NCBI GenBank assembly: GCA_020845475.1
Contig: JADLFN010000043.1
Location: 1-64,000, forward strand
Length of the DNA: 64,000 bases
Source: Planctomycetota bacterium
Lineage (GTDB): Bacteria > Planctomycetota > UBA8742 > UBA2392
Reading direction: 5' to 3'
Every line of letters begins with the position of its first letter. Position 1 is the first letter of the stretch. Below the pieces are notes generated by a model that was given only the letters and a program-made list of their open reading frames with translations, had not been told where the DNA came from and did not search any database. The position numbers were made by a program, and so were the translations under genes. Below, piece by piece: positions 38,937 through 47,563 of the stretch.

Positions 38937-39151
38937 CCACCACAGGGTCACAGAGCCCACGGAGTCCAGCTTTGAATTCTAGAGGCAACGGCAACGACGA
39001 GGCAACCACAGAGGCACAGATGAACACGGTTGTGGGTTTTGAATCTGTGTCAATCTGTGTTCATCTGTGGATTGTTGCCATTGAAGTTGCTGAGTCGGTC
39101 TAATTTCAAATCAGTTCTCTGTGAACTCTGTGTCTCTGTGGTGGACTTGGT
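38937..39151. repeat. Two-layer nested inverted repeat (CACAGAG / CACAGAT)
   Basis: The outer arms CCACCACAGGGTCACAGAG (38937) and ACTCTGTGTCTCTGTGGTGG (39128) are complementary. The inner arms GGCAACCACAGAGGCACAGATGAA and TTCATCTGTGGATTGTTGCC are also complementary. The architecture is that of the 8779-9045 element minus its CGCCAAG layer. Confidence 0.8.
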
Positions 39152-39153
39152 TT

Positions 39154-39972
39154 TCAACCAACGCGTGTAATCAGCACCGCTTGCCAGTAGGGCATTGCCA
39201 GCGCGTGGCAGGCCCTTGGCGCTTCGAGGCCCTTGAATTCTTCGGGCTCTAAATTCATGCGGCGTGCGACGCGTTCCGCGATCACGTTCTTGAGCTCGCC
39301 GCCGGATACCGTGTGCACGCTCTTTGCCAGGGCCAGCGCCGTAAGCGCGCAGATCACGGCATCAAAGTCGCCGCTGTCGAGCTTGCCCTCAGCGGTGTTC
39401 TCGATGTTGAAGCCGAGTTCCTGCGCGATTTTGGTGAAGGCGCGATCGGCGGAAACCGTGCTGTCGTCGGCCTTCCATGTGCCGCCCTTGCCTTGGTGCG
39501 CGCGACCGCCCTTGTATATCCCGCGAAAGTCAAAGAACTCCGTGCAGGCCTGCGGGCTGACCTCGATGAAATCCTTGCCGGGCGTGAATTGCGAACGCGC
39601 CAGCATTTCCAGAAAGCGCACGTTGAAAACCCCGATGCGATCCGTCAGGGGTGCGTCCTGGTAAAACGCAAAATCCATGGGCCGGTGCGTCAGTTCCCAG
39701 ATGAAGCGCGAATCGCTGCGCGCGCCCAGGCCTTGCAGATCCAGCGGCACATCGACGGCGATGGGGCGCGGCAACTCAAGCAAGTCCTTGCGCCAGCGCG
39801 CGAACAGGTCGTCAAGCGGATCCATCAGCTTGATTTTGACGCCAAAGGAGGCCATCGGGCCGAGCTTGACCGAAACCACGCCTTCGCCTTCTTCCTTGGC
39901 GAGCGCGAGCATGGGACGGCGTTCAATACCGAAAGCGGATAGGTTGATGCCGGCTGCACTGTGTTTTGCCAT
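39154..39972 (-). CDS. DUF429-like predicted nuclease
   Basis: A 272-residue soluble protein from ATG 39972. The pattern IAVDVPLDLQGLGARSDSRF (cut by a basic residue cluster), followed by DFIEVSPQACTEFFDFRGIYK and DFDAVICALTALALAKS, matches the DUF429 family, predicted to have an RNase H-like nuclease fold with acidic active-site residues. The N-terminus contains an unusual GEGVVSVKLGP strand pair. No biochemical function is established. It is monocistronic, with a repeat element upstream of the neighbouring gene. Confidence 0.7.
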   Translation of the reverse strand: MAKHSAAGINLSAFGIERRPMLALAKEEGEGVVSVKLGPMASFGVKIKLMDPLDDLFARWRKDLLELPRPIAVDVPLDLQGLGARSDSRFIWELTHRPMDFAFYQDAPLTDRIGVFNVRFLEMLARSQFTPGKDFIEVSPQACTEFFDFRGIYKGGRAHQGKGGTWKADDSTVSADRAFTKIAQELGFNIENTAEGKLDSGDFDAVICALTALALAKSVHTVSGGELKNVIAERVARRMNLEPEEFKGLEAPRACHALAMPYWQAVLITRVG

Positions 39973-40082
39973 GGAGAGTTTCTAGTAACGCGCGGCTACA
40001 CGTAAACGGCCAAGAGGTTTTTCGCGCAACGTGCGCCGGCGAGCGGTGTATCATTCCGCATCGAACTAATTGAGGAGTGACC

Positions 40083-40757
40083 GTGAAATACCTGTTGCTC
40101 GCGCCCTGCCTGCTGATTGCCTGCACTTCGCTTGTGTACGCCGGCGATGACCCGGCCGGTGAAACGCCCAAGAAGGAAGATCCCAAGGTCGAGGAGAAGA
40201 AGGGAGAGCCCAAGGTCGAAGAAGCGCCTGAGTTCGCCACCATCGACGAGAAAGCGCCCGAGTTCAACTTGAAAAACGCCAAGGGCGAAGAGGTCAAACT
40301 CTCCGGGTTCGCAGACAAACTCGTCGTGATCGAGTGGGTCAACTTCGATTGCCCCTACGTGCGCAAGCACTACGACAGCGGCGCCATGAACGCCACGCGC
40401 AAGAAATACACCGAGAAAGGCGTGGTCTGGCTGCAGATCTGTTCATCGGCCCAAGGCAAGCAGGGTCACTTCACGGGCGAAGCGCTCACGACACGCATTG
40501 AGAAAGAAGGTTGCGACGCGGCTTCTTATCTCATCGACGAAGACGGCAAAGTGGGCCAGAAATACAAGGCACGCTGCACACCGCACATGTTCGTGATCGA
40601 CAAGAAGGGCGTGCTGCGTTACCAGGGCGCGATCGATAGCGTGAAGAGCGACAAGAAAGAGGACATCGAGGGCGCCACGAATTACGTCGCAGCCGCGCTT
40701 GAGGAACTACTCGCGGACAAAGTCGTGAGCACAAAAGAAACCAAGCCCTACGGCTGA
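40083..40757 (+). CDS. Exported thioredoxin-fold (redoxin/AhpC-TSA-like) protein
   Basis: A 224-residue protein. GTG 40083 has GAGGAG five bases upstream. A signal sequence (VKYLLLAPCLLIACTSLVYA) allows either signal peptidase I cleavage at VYA or lipidation at the cysteine of LIAC. A Lys/Glu/Pro linker covers residues 22-50. The redoxin domain follows with DEKAPEFNLKNAKGEEVKL and the active-site segment NFDCPYVRKHY, which has one cysteine rather than CxxC. A second cysteine is in CTPHMFVIDKKG. It is probably a periplasmic thiol protein. Confidence 0.82.
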   Translation: MKYLLLAPCLLIACTSLVYAGDDPAGETPKKEDPKVEEKKGEPKVEEAPEFATIDEKAPEFNLKNAKGEEVKLSGFADKLVVIEWVNFDCPYVRKHYDSGAMNATRKKYTEKGVVWLQICSSAQGKQGHFTGEALTTRIEKEGCDAASYLIDEDGKVGQKYKARCTPHMFVIDKKGVLRYQGAIDSVKSDKKEDIEGATNYVAAALEELLADKVVSTKETKPYG

Positions 40758-40783
40758 GGCGTGAAGTACGCCAAAAAAGGCAA

Positions 40784-40829
40784 GTAGCCAGTTGGCTACG
40801 AACAAGCGAGGCGCCGCAAGGCGCCTCGC
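40784..40829. terminator. Bidirectional terminator: two adjacent hairpins
   Basis: The first hairpin is GTAGCCA/TGGCTAC (40784-40799). The second is a 10-bp stem GCGAGGCGCC/GGCGCCTCGC with a GCAA tetraloop (40806-40829). They fill the space between two convergent genes whose stops are 78 bases apart. Confidence 0.75.
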
Positions 40830-40835
40830 TGAATT

Positions 40836-42188
40836 TCACGAATCCTGCGGCGAGGCCGTCACTGTTTTCCATTTCGCGATGAACACCATCATCCCCAGCA
40901 GAATCAGTGCTGCACCTGCTGTGAATGGCCATTGCGGGCCGAACTTGGCGTAGATCGTGCCGCCCAGGAGCGGGCCCAGGATGCGGCCGAGCGTGGCCGA
41001 GCTGGCGGCAAAGCCCATGGTGCCGCCCTGCGCGGTTTTCTTGGCATGCGTGCTGATGATCGAGAGCACGCTGGGGTTGCACAGTCCGTTGAAAAAGCCG
41101 ATGCCGATGGAAATCAGAATTACCCACAGCACGCCGCCGTCGTGCCAGATTTCAACCTGCCAGCCGAACACGACCATCGCGGCGGCGAGGCCGAGCTGGC
41201 CAACCAGCAGGACTTTCGGGCTACCCAGCCGCTTGGTCAGGCGGCCGATCAGGCCGCCCTGCACAATTGCGAGCGTGACGCCCACGCAGGTGAACACCCA
41301 CATGTTGGTGCTTTGCGGCAGTTGCAGATGGTCCTTGTTGAACTGGCTGAACATGACCTCGAGCGCGGCAAAGCCCAGGATCGTCACGAAGTTGACAATC
41401 AGCATCGGGCCGATCGCCGGCCGCTTGAGCGCCTCGAGCAGTTCAGCGATCTGGCCTTTGCGCTCGGCGGGATTCTGGCGGCGCTCGGGCGGCAGGGATT
41501 CACGCAGGCGCGTCAGCGCCAGCACAAAGGCGCTGGCGCTGAGCGCCGCTGCAAAGAGTGAGGGCACAAGCAAATGGCCACGCGCCCACGCGGCGCTGCC
41601 GGGTTCGTAGAAAAGTCCCAGCACGGTGTCGCTCACGAGCACTGCGCCAATGGCGGGGCCGAACACAAAGCCAATGCCAAAGGCCATGCCGATCAGACCC
41701 ATGCCCTTGGCGCGCTTCTCGGGCGGGAACACGTCGGCCATGTAGGCCTGCGCCGTGCTCAAGTTGGCGGCAAACACACCCGCCAGCGCGCGCGCCAGCA
41801 AGAGCACCAGCAGCGACGGCGCAAAGGCGAACATCAACCACGCAAGCGAAAATCCGCCTACGCTCGCCATCAGCACGGGCCTGCGACCAACGCGATCCGA
41901 TAGCCGGCCCCACAGCGGCGCAAACACGAACTGGCAAAGCGAAAACGCCGTTTGCAACAGGCCCACGAACACGGCTTCGGGCCGCGTGAAGCCGAACTGC
42001 GCACCGAAATCGACCGCCGCCTGCGGCAGAGGGAAGATGGTCACGTAATAAGCGAGGCTGGGCAGGATGATGCCAAAGCCCAGCAGATCGAGCAGGATCA
42101 CGAACCACACCACAAACACGCCGCGCCTGGCTTCAGGCGTGAGCCTGCCGGTGACGGGATCGATATTGGGATTGGGAGCTTCGGCCAC
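40836..42188 (-). CDS. MFS transporter, TetA/DHA1-like drug:proton antiporter
   Basis: A 450-residue protein from GTG 42188 with twelve predicted membrane helices. MFS motif A is present as GRLSDRVGRRPVLM. The helix-5 region (GLIGMAFGIGFVFGPAIGAVL) is the motif C of drug antiporters. This places it with 12-helix DHA1 exporters such as TetA. The substrate cannot be deduced. A cytoplasmic loop around residue 225-245 is arginine-rich. It is monocistronic. Confidence 0.9.
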   Translation of the reverse strand: MAEAPNPNIDPVTGRLTPEARRGVFVVWFVILLDLLGFGIILPSLAYYVTIFPLPQAAVDFGAQFGFTRPEAVFVGLLQTAFSLCQFVFAPLWGRLSDRVGRRPVLMASVGGFSLAWLMFAFAPSLLVLLLARALAGVFAANLSTAQAYMADVFPPEKRAKGMGLIGMAFGIGFVFGPAIGAVLVSDTVLGLFYEPGSAAWARGHLLVPSLFAAALSASAFVLALTRLRESLPPERRQNPAERKGQIAELLEALKRPAIGPMLIVNFVTILGFAALEVMFSQFNKDHLQLPQSTNMWVFTCVGVTLAIVQGGLIGRLTKRLGSPKVLLVGQLGLAAAMVVFGWQVEIWHDGGVLWVILISIGIGFFNGLCNPSVLSIISTHAKKTAQGGTMGFAASSATLGRILGPLLGGTIYAKFGPQWPFTAGAALILLGMMVFIAKWKTVTASPQDS

Positions 42189-42239
42189 GCGCGGATGCTA
42201 CTAACAGCTTGAGCCACGGAGAAGGCAACGGCGCAGGGG

Positions 42240-42986
42240 TTAGCTCCACTTGTACTTCTGTTCCTGCTCGAACTGGTCGTCGGAAATCTGCTGCTTGCCG
42301 AGCACGGCCTCGAACGCGGTCTTGGCCGATTTCGGCATGTGGTCGAAGAGCTTGGGGAGAACTTCGTAGAGCTTCCAGAGCGTTTCCGGCTTGTTGCCCA
42401 GGTTCAGCGCGCCCTGCACGTGGCCCTTGAGTTGAGGCAGCACGTCCAGCGGCATGAGCGCGGCCACGATGCAAAGCGAGCGCTGCGCGGGTTTGAGCAG
42501 GTCGCGCGCCAGCACGCGGCCGTAGCCTTCAACGAGCGCCCACTCGCCAAGATCCGGGCTGGCGTCACGCGCGATCTGGTCAATCTTGGGCGCGATGTTG
42601 CCATAGAGCATCGCAAACAACTTGCCGCCGCGCTGGCGAAACACCGCCATGTCTTCAGCTTCAAGCGGCGCGTTGCGCAGCTTGATTTCGCCCGACAGCG
42701 GGTTTGAAACGGCCTTGCAGGCATCCTTGAACGCGGCCAGGGCGTTGAGCGTGCGCGGATAACCGGCGAACAGGTGCGTCTGCAGAATGGCCTCGCGCAT
42801 GTGCTCGGGGTCGGGGTGCTCGCTGTCCTTGAGCAGGAACTCAAACACGCGCCGCGAATGCTCCACGTGGCCGTCGGCCGTCAGCGCGGCACAGATGGCC
42901 AGCATGGCGTCTGCTTTCTCCAGCGGCGCGATGCCGGTGAGCAGGAAGGAGAGCGTGGCTTGTTCGATTCGTTTGGCGCTGGGCAT
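42240..42986 (-). CDS. Carboxymuconolactone decarboxylase-like (AhpD-superfamily) protein
   Basis: A 248-residue helical protein from ATG 42986. The second half (EWALVEGYGRVLARDLLKPA and CIVAALMPLDVLPQLKGHVQ) matches the CMD fold, including the conserved histidine. The CxxC of AhpD peroxidase reductases is absent, so a redox role is unlikely. The N-terminal half (LTGIAPLEKADAMLAICAAL) is a related helical extension. The substrate is unknown. A short AT-rich repeat lies just upstream, between this gene and cinA. Confidence 0.7.
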   Translation of the reverse strand: MPSAKRIEQATLSFLLTGIAPLEKADAMLAICAALTADGHVEHSRRVFEFLLKDSEHPDPEHMREAILQTHLFAGYPRTLNALAAFKDACKAVSNPLSGEIKLRNAPLEAEDMAVFRQRGGKLFAMLYGNIAPKIDQIARDASPDLGEWALVEGYGRVLARDLLKPAQRSLCIVAALMPLDVLPQLKGHVQGALNLGNKPETLWKLYEVLPKLFDHMPKSAKTAFEAVLGKQQISDDQFEQEQKYKWS

Positions 42987-42989
42987 GGG

Positions 42990-43024
42990 AACCAATTCAA
43001 AATTCAAAATGCAAAATTCAAAAT
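42990..43024. repeat. ATTCAAAATT-type direct repeat
   Basis: CAATTCAAAATTCAAAATGC is followed by AAAATTCAAAATG, a single-arm member of the AT-rich word repeat also found at 51043-51186. It lies between the CMD-like gene and the end of cinA. Confidence 0.55.
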
Positions 43025-43033
43025 GAAATGCGG

Positions 43034-44338
43034 CTACTTGGCATCGACGGTTGTTACGTGAAAGGTCGGTCGCTCGGGCGGTTTGCCGTGGAGTGCGGTC
43101 AGGCGCAGGGCGTTGAGCGCCGTTCGGGCCACGCGCCATTTGAACACCTCGCGCTCGCCGGGCATGCGCATATGCCAGGCATGGACTTGTCCCTTGAACC
43201 AGAGCGCCATCCAGACCGTGCCGACCGGTTTGCCGTCAACGCCGCCGGTGGGGCCCGCGATCCCGCTCACGCTCACGCACAACTCAGCACCGGATTCGCG
43301 CGCGATGCCGGCCACCATTTCGCGCACGCAAGCTTCGCTGACCGCGCCGTGGTTTTCCAGCGTCTCGCGCTTCACACCCAGGCGGCGCAGCTTGGCGTCG
43401 TTCGAATAAGTCACGGCGCTCTCAATCAATGTTTCGCTCGCGCCGGGCACTTGCGTCAACAAATGGGCAATCATGCCGCCTGTGCAGCTTTCGGCGCAGG
43501 CCACGCGCAGCTTCCTCTCCCGCAGCAAATTCACGGTTGTGCTTTCGAGCGAAACATCTCCCTCGGCAAACACAACGTCACCCAGAATATTGCGCGCTTC
43601 ATCGATGAACGGCTGGATCAGCGCGGCGGCACCCTCTTCGCTTCGCGTCAGAACGCGCCAGCGCAGGCGGATCACCGCATCATCGACCAGAATCGCGCCC
43701 TCTACCGGGCTCTTGCCGCCGTCGGGCAGCAGGTGCTTCACGCGATTGTCGATCTCACTTTCCGGCAGGCCAAAACACTTGATTTCGCGCGCGAAAAACC
43801 GCTCGTTCAATCCAAAATCGTCGATGATTTTCGGCCGCATTTCCTCGGCCCACACGCCCTTCATTTCGCGCGGCACTCCCGGCATCACGCAGATGCCGGC
43901 CTGGCCGCGCCTCAAGTAGAAGCAACTGGCGGTGCCAAAGGCGTTGCGGATCGTGGTGGCACCTTTGGGCGCCATGCATTGAATCTCACTGCCCTTGGGA
44001 AAGGCGCGGCCCATCTGCGAGTAGCGCTCGTGCAGATCGTGCAGCGCTTCGTGGTCAAGCACGAGCTCAAGGCCAAGTGCTTTCGCTGCGGCGTGGCGTG
44101 TGCGGTCGTCTTCCGTGGGGCCAATACCGCCCGTGGCCACCACGAACAAACCCTCATCCAGCGCGGCTTTCAGGCGCCAGACCAGTTCTTCCTCGCGGTC
44201 GAGCAGGCACAGGTGATAGGCGACGTCAAATCCGAGATCGCCCAGCTCACGCGCGAGCCACTGCGAGTTTGTGTTGAGCAGGAAGCCCTGCACAACTTCG
44301 TTGCCGATCGAGAGCACAGCCGCGCGCCGGGAGTTCAT
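43034..44338 (-). CDS. cinA: CinA: nicotinamide-nucleotide amidase / MoaB-fold pyrophosphatase
   Basis: A 434-residue protein, full length. The N-terminal MoaB-like domain has SIGNEVVQGFLLNTNSQWLA and ATGGIGPTEDDRTR. The C-terminal amidase domain (about 270-420) has VACAESCTGGMIAHLLTQVP and SVSGIAGPTGG. It recycles NMN, produced by NAD-dependent DNA ligase, to nicotinate mononucleotide and clears ADP-ribose-like damage. nadD, which uses the product, is 2.6 kb away. Confidence 0.95.
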   Translation of the reverse strand: MNSRRAAVLSIGNEVVQGFLLNTNSQWLARELGDLGFDVAYHLCLLDREEELVWRLKAALDEGLFVVATGGIGPTEDDRTRHAAAKALGLELVLDHEALHDLHERYSQMGRAFPKGSEIQCMAPKGATTIRNAFGTASCFYLRRGQAGICVMPGVPREMKGVWAEEMRPKIIDDFGLNERFFAREIKCFGLPESEIDNRVKHLLPDGGKSPVEGAILVDDAVIRLRWRVLTRSEEGAAALIQPFIDEARNILGDVVFAEGDVSLESTTVNLLRERKLRVACAESCTGGMIAHLLTQVPGASETLIESAVTYSNDAKLRRLGVKRETLENHGAVSEACVREMVAGIARESGAELCVSVSGIAGPTGGVDGKPVGTVWMALWFKGQVHAWHMRMPGEREVFKWRVARTALNALRLTALHGKPPERPTFHVTTVDAK

Positions 44339-44374
44339 GGAGTCAGCTTAACCGCGGAAGTAGGAAAGTAGCAG

Positions 44375-44394
44375 CCCCGCCCGGCAGGGCGGGG
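44375..44394. terminator. GC-rich hairpin after rny
   Basis: An 8-bp stem CCCCGCCC/GGGCGGGG with a GGCA loop, between the rny stop and the cinA start on the minus strand. It is a likely terminator, though without a clear T run. Adjacent GAAGTAG words are repeated three times. Confidence 0.5.
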
Positions 44395-44462
44395 GAAGTA
44401 GCGGTAGTTTCTCACTGCACCCAAAGCCTGCCGGCTTGGACTGGAGTTCCAGCCATACAGTA

Positions 44463-46088
44463 CTAGCGAGCGTACTCCGTCACGCGCGTTTCGCGCATGA
44501 GCGTGACCTTGATTTCGCCGGGGTACGTGAGTTCATCCTCGATCTTCTGCGCCATTTCGCGCGCGATCACGAGGGCTTGCTCGTCCGTGACTTGCTTGGC
44601 GTTCACAAGCACGCGCAGTTCGCGACCCGCCTGGACCGCGAACGCTTCGGAGACGCCATTGAAACTCTTGGCCACGCCTTCAAGGGCCGTAAGACGCTGC
44701 ACATAGCGCTCCATGCTTTCGCGGCGCGCACCGGGGCGTGAGGCCGAGATCGCGTCGGCAGCCGCGGCGAGGCTGACGTACGGATACTTGTGTGTCATCA
44801 CCTGGTCGTGATGGCCACCGGCGGCTTCGATAACTTCCGGGCGCTCCTTGATCGAGATCAGGAATTCTTTGCCCACGAGCGGGTGGCCGCCTTCCTTCTC
44901 GTGGTCGATGGCCTTGCCGATGTCGTGCATCAGACCGCAGCGCCGGCCCAGCTTCGGGTCAAGCCCCAGTTCTGAGCACATCATACCCATGAGCTGCGCC
45001 ACCTCGACCGTGTGCTTGTAGACGTTCTGGCCGTAGCTTGAGCGGAACTTCAGTCGGCCCAGCAGGTACTGCGCCTTGGGGTGGATGTTGTGCACGTCGG
45101 CTTCAAACTGGATCTGCTTGCCGGCCTCAGTGATCTCTTTTTCAACATCCTTGCGGCAGACCTCGAACAGCTCCTCGATGCGCGCGGGGTGCACGCGGCC
45201 ATCCTGGATCAGGCGCCTCAGCGTGCGCGCGGCTACTTCGCGGCGTACGGAATCAAAGCAGCTGACGACCACCACGCCGGGTGTGTCATCAACGATGACA
45301 TCGACGCCCGTGACCTGCTGGAAGTGGCGGATGTTGCGGCCTTCACGGCCGATGATGCGGCCCTTGACTTCGTCTGAGGCAATCTCGACGGTGCTGGTGG
45401 TGGTTTCGCCGGTGTACTCGCTGGCGAGGCGGCAGATGGCCTGGCTGATCGTCCACTTGGCTTTTTCGTCAGCCTGCTCGTCGAGCGCCTTGAACATCTT
45501 GGTCAGGCGCTCGGCTTTTTCGTTCACGAGTTCGGCGTCAAAGCGCTCCAGCAGTTCGCGCTTGGCCTCTTCCTGGCTGAGCTGGGCAATGGCGCCCAGC
45601 TTCTCTTTTTGTTCAGCCAGCGCTTTCTTGGCTTCGGCTTCAAGCGTCGCGATGCGGGTCTTGCCTTCTTCGATGTCCTTGCCGCGCTTCTCGAGCTGGT
45701 CGGCCTTCATGTCGAGCAGTTCGATCTTCTGCTCGATGGATTCTTCGCGTTTGGCTACGCGCTTTTCGAGCTCCTTGATTTCGTCGCGTTTGCCATCAAG
45801 GTCGGCCTCGGTTTTCTCGCGCAGTTTCAGGGCCTCCGTGCGGGCTTCTACTTGCGCGGCCTGCAGGATTTCCTGGGCTTTGAGCCTGGCCTGTTCCAGC
45901 GCCAATTTGCCGTCAGCGCCGCCTTCCTTCAGTTTTTCGATTTCTTTAACAGCATCAATACGAGCCGTTTCAGCGGCCTTGGCCTTGCCGCCGTACAATG
46001 TGTAAACCGCACCGGCGGCAATCATGCCGCCAAGCACCAAACCGATAACGATGAAGATGACTACTTCTACTGTAGTGGCAGCAAGCAT
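44463..46088 (-). CDS. rny: Ribonuclease Y
   Basis: A 541-residue protein. ATG 46088 has GAGGAGG upstream. It has an N-terminal membrane anchor (EVVIFIVIGLVLGGMIAAGA) and a long coiled coil (residues 35-225). A KH domain follows with GRIIGREGRNIRHFQ, and then an HD domain with HTVEVAQL and LMHDIGKAIDHEKEGGHP. RNase Y starts bulk mRNA decay at the membrane in bacteria lacking RNase E. The domain order and length match the family. Confidence 0.97.
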   Translation of the reverse strand: MLAATTVEVVIFIVIGLVLGGMIAAGAVYTLYGGKAKAAETARIDAVKEIEKLKEGGADGKLALEQARLKAQEILQAAQVEARTEALKLREKTEADLDGKRDEIKELEKRVAKREESIEQKIELLDMKADQLEKRGKDIEEGKTRIATLEAEAKKALAEQKEKLGAIAQLSQEEAKRELLERFDAELVNEKAERLTKMFKALDEQADEKAKWTISQAICRLASEYTGETTTSTVEIASDEVKGRIIGREGRNIRHFQQVTGVDVIVDDTPGVVVVSCFDSVRREVAARTLRRLIQDGRVHPARIEELFEVCRKDVEKEITEAGKQIQFEADVHNIHPKAQYLLGRLKFRSSYGQNVYKHTVEVAQLMGMMCSELGLDPKLGRRCGLMHDIGKAIDHEKEGGHPLVGKEFLISIKERPEVIEAAGGHHDQVMTHKYPYVSLAAAADAISASRPGARRESMERYVQRLTALEGVAKSFNGVSEAFAVQAGRELRVLVNAKQVTDEQALVIAREMAQKIEDELTYPGEIKVTLMRETRVTEYAR

Positions 46089-46498
46089 GTTGACGCCTCC
46101 TCACCCGGCATTCCCGGGAAACAAGAGACGTCGGACGTCGGCAAATACGGAACCCGCGCCCGCTAGGGCGCTCGTGAAGCCGCAAGCTCAGATGTGATGA
46201 AACAATCCGTCACTTCACGCATTTCAACCGGGTTCTTGAGCAACTCTTTGCCTTGTAAGCGGCAACTTCAGCCGCAGAAAATTAGTCCAACGCCCGACGT
46301 ATATGAAAACCGCAGGAGCTTTGTGAAACGGGTGCAGCCGGATTGCTCCCCGCACGCCCGTACGCATTGCTTACGCCCCAAAGGGCCACCGCGGAACGCT
46401 AAACATGTTACCAACACTGCGTCTTGGGGCAACTTTATCCACCACTAACCTTTCTGATTTGAGTTGTCGCCGCGGGCTCGCACGGCTAAAGCAGAGGC
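46089..46498. other. 410-base intergenic region upstream of divergent rny and ybjQ-nadD
   Basis: This is the longest non-coding gap in the window, and it is less GC-rich than the genes. A small hairpin GCGGC/GCCGC occurs near 46259-46275, and AT-rich stretches could hold the two divergent promoters. A plus-strand frame at 46194-46448 has no Shine-Dalgarno and an unprotein-like composition, so I do not call it. No tRNA or known riboswitch is recognised. Confidence 0.5.
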
Positions 46499-46900
46499 AT
46501 GGCCTCCGAACCCGCTCAAGCAATGGTTGAAAACGCCTTTATCACCACGGCTTTTGAGCTACAGGGATACCGCATCGTGGCCCATCGCGGCATCGTGCGC
46601 GGCATCGTAGTGCGTTCGCGCAGCGCCATCGGCAATTTTGCAGCCGGCATTCAGCAGTTTTTTGGCGGTAACATCAGTATCTACACGGAGTTATGCGAAC
46701 AGGCCCGAATGGAGGCCTTTGACCTCATGCGCCGCCACGGCGCCGAGGCCGGAGCCAACGCGATTATCGGCATGAAGTACGACGCCAACGACGTCGCCCC
46801 CGGCGTGGCGGAGGTGCTCGCCTACGGAACTGCCGTAGTCGTCGAAGTAGATCCCGAGTTCGCAGCCAAAATGCAGCGCAGCACCGGGGCATCGGCATGA
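46499..46900 (+). CDS. YbjQ / UPF0145 family protein
   Basis: A 133-residue protein from ATG 46499. The family pattern is clear: GYRIVAHRGIVRGIVVRSRS, ELCEQARMEAFDLMRRHGAE and ANAIIGMKYDAN, followed by a short strand. UPF0145 proteins form pentameric rings and have no established enzyme activity. The stop overlaps the nadD start by four bases (ATGA), so the two are cotranslated. Confidence 0.88.
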   Translation: MASEPAQAMVENAFITTAFELQGYRIVAHRGIVRGIVVRSRSAIGNFAAGIQQFFGGNISIYTELCEQARMEAFDLMRRHGAEAGANAIIGMKYDANDVAPGVAEVLAYGTAVVVEVDPEFAAKMQRSTGASA

Positions 46901-47496
46901 CCGTGGCTTACTTCGGCGGCGCGTTTAACCCGCCCCACATCGGCCACCTCGTGATCGCCGAGCGCGTGCGCGAAGCGCGAGGCTTTGAGCGCATCGACCT
47001 GCTTGTCAGCGGCCAGCCGCCCCACGCTGATCCCAAGTTCACCATTGACGCCAAACACCGCGTAGCCATGGCCAAACTGGCCGTGGCAGGCAACGCGGGC
47101 CTGGGCGTGGACGACCGCGAAACCAGGCGAAGCGGCAAGAGCTACACGATTGAAACAGCGCGCGAACTGATCAAGCAAGGCATCAAGCGGCCCGCGTTTA
47201 TTGTCGGCGGCGACATGCTGGCCGACCTGCCCACATGGCACGAAGTAGGCGAGCTGCTCAAGATCGCCGAGTTCATTCCCGTGTTGCGCCCCGGATTCGG
47301 CTGGGACGTGATTGACACCCTGCGCGCAGCCTTCGGCGACAAGCAAGCCAAGGCCATCATGGACAACTGCGTGAAGTGTCCGCTGCTCCAGATTTCCTCC
47401 ACAGAAATCCGCGACCGCCTGCGCACCGGCCAAAGCGTGCGCTACCTCGCGCCCGAAGCGGTCATCGAATACGCGCAAACGCACAAGCTGTATTGA
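46897..47496 (+). CDS. nadD: Nicotinate-nucleotide adenylyltransferase
   Basis: A 199-residue protein that forms deamido-NAD from nicotinate mononucleotide and ATP. The nucleotidyltransferase motifs GGAFNPPHIGHL (H14, H17) and ISSTEIRDRL are present. The central loop VGGDMLADLPTWHEVGEL binds the nicotinate moiety. It overlaps ybjQ. Sequence between motifs (VSGQPPHADPKFTIDAKHRV) fits NadD rather than CoaD. Confidence 0.94.
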   Translation: MTVAYFGGAFNPPHIGHLVIAERVREARGFERIDLLVSGQPPHADPKFTIDAKHRVAMAKLAVAGNAGLGVDDRETRRSGKSYTIETARELIKQGIKRPAFIVGGDMLADLPTWHEVGELLKIAEFIPVLRPGFGWDVIDTLRAAFGDKQAKAIMDNCVKCPLLQISSTEIRDRLRTGQSVRYLAPEAVIEYAQTHKLY

Positions 47497-47563
47497 TGCC
47501 GATTAACGGGGTGAGGCGCCCTGACTTCGGCGAGCTCAGTCGAGCCGCGGGAGCTAGACCCCT

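Noticed and set aside
46194-46448. Possible 84-codon gene in the rny/ybjQ spacer.
   Set aside because: There is no ribosome binding site and the composition is unlike a folded protein.
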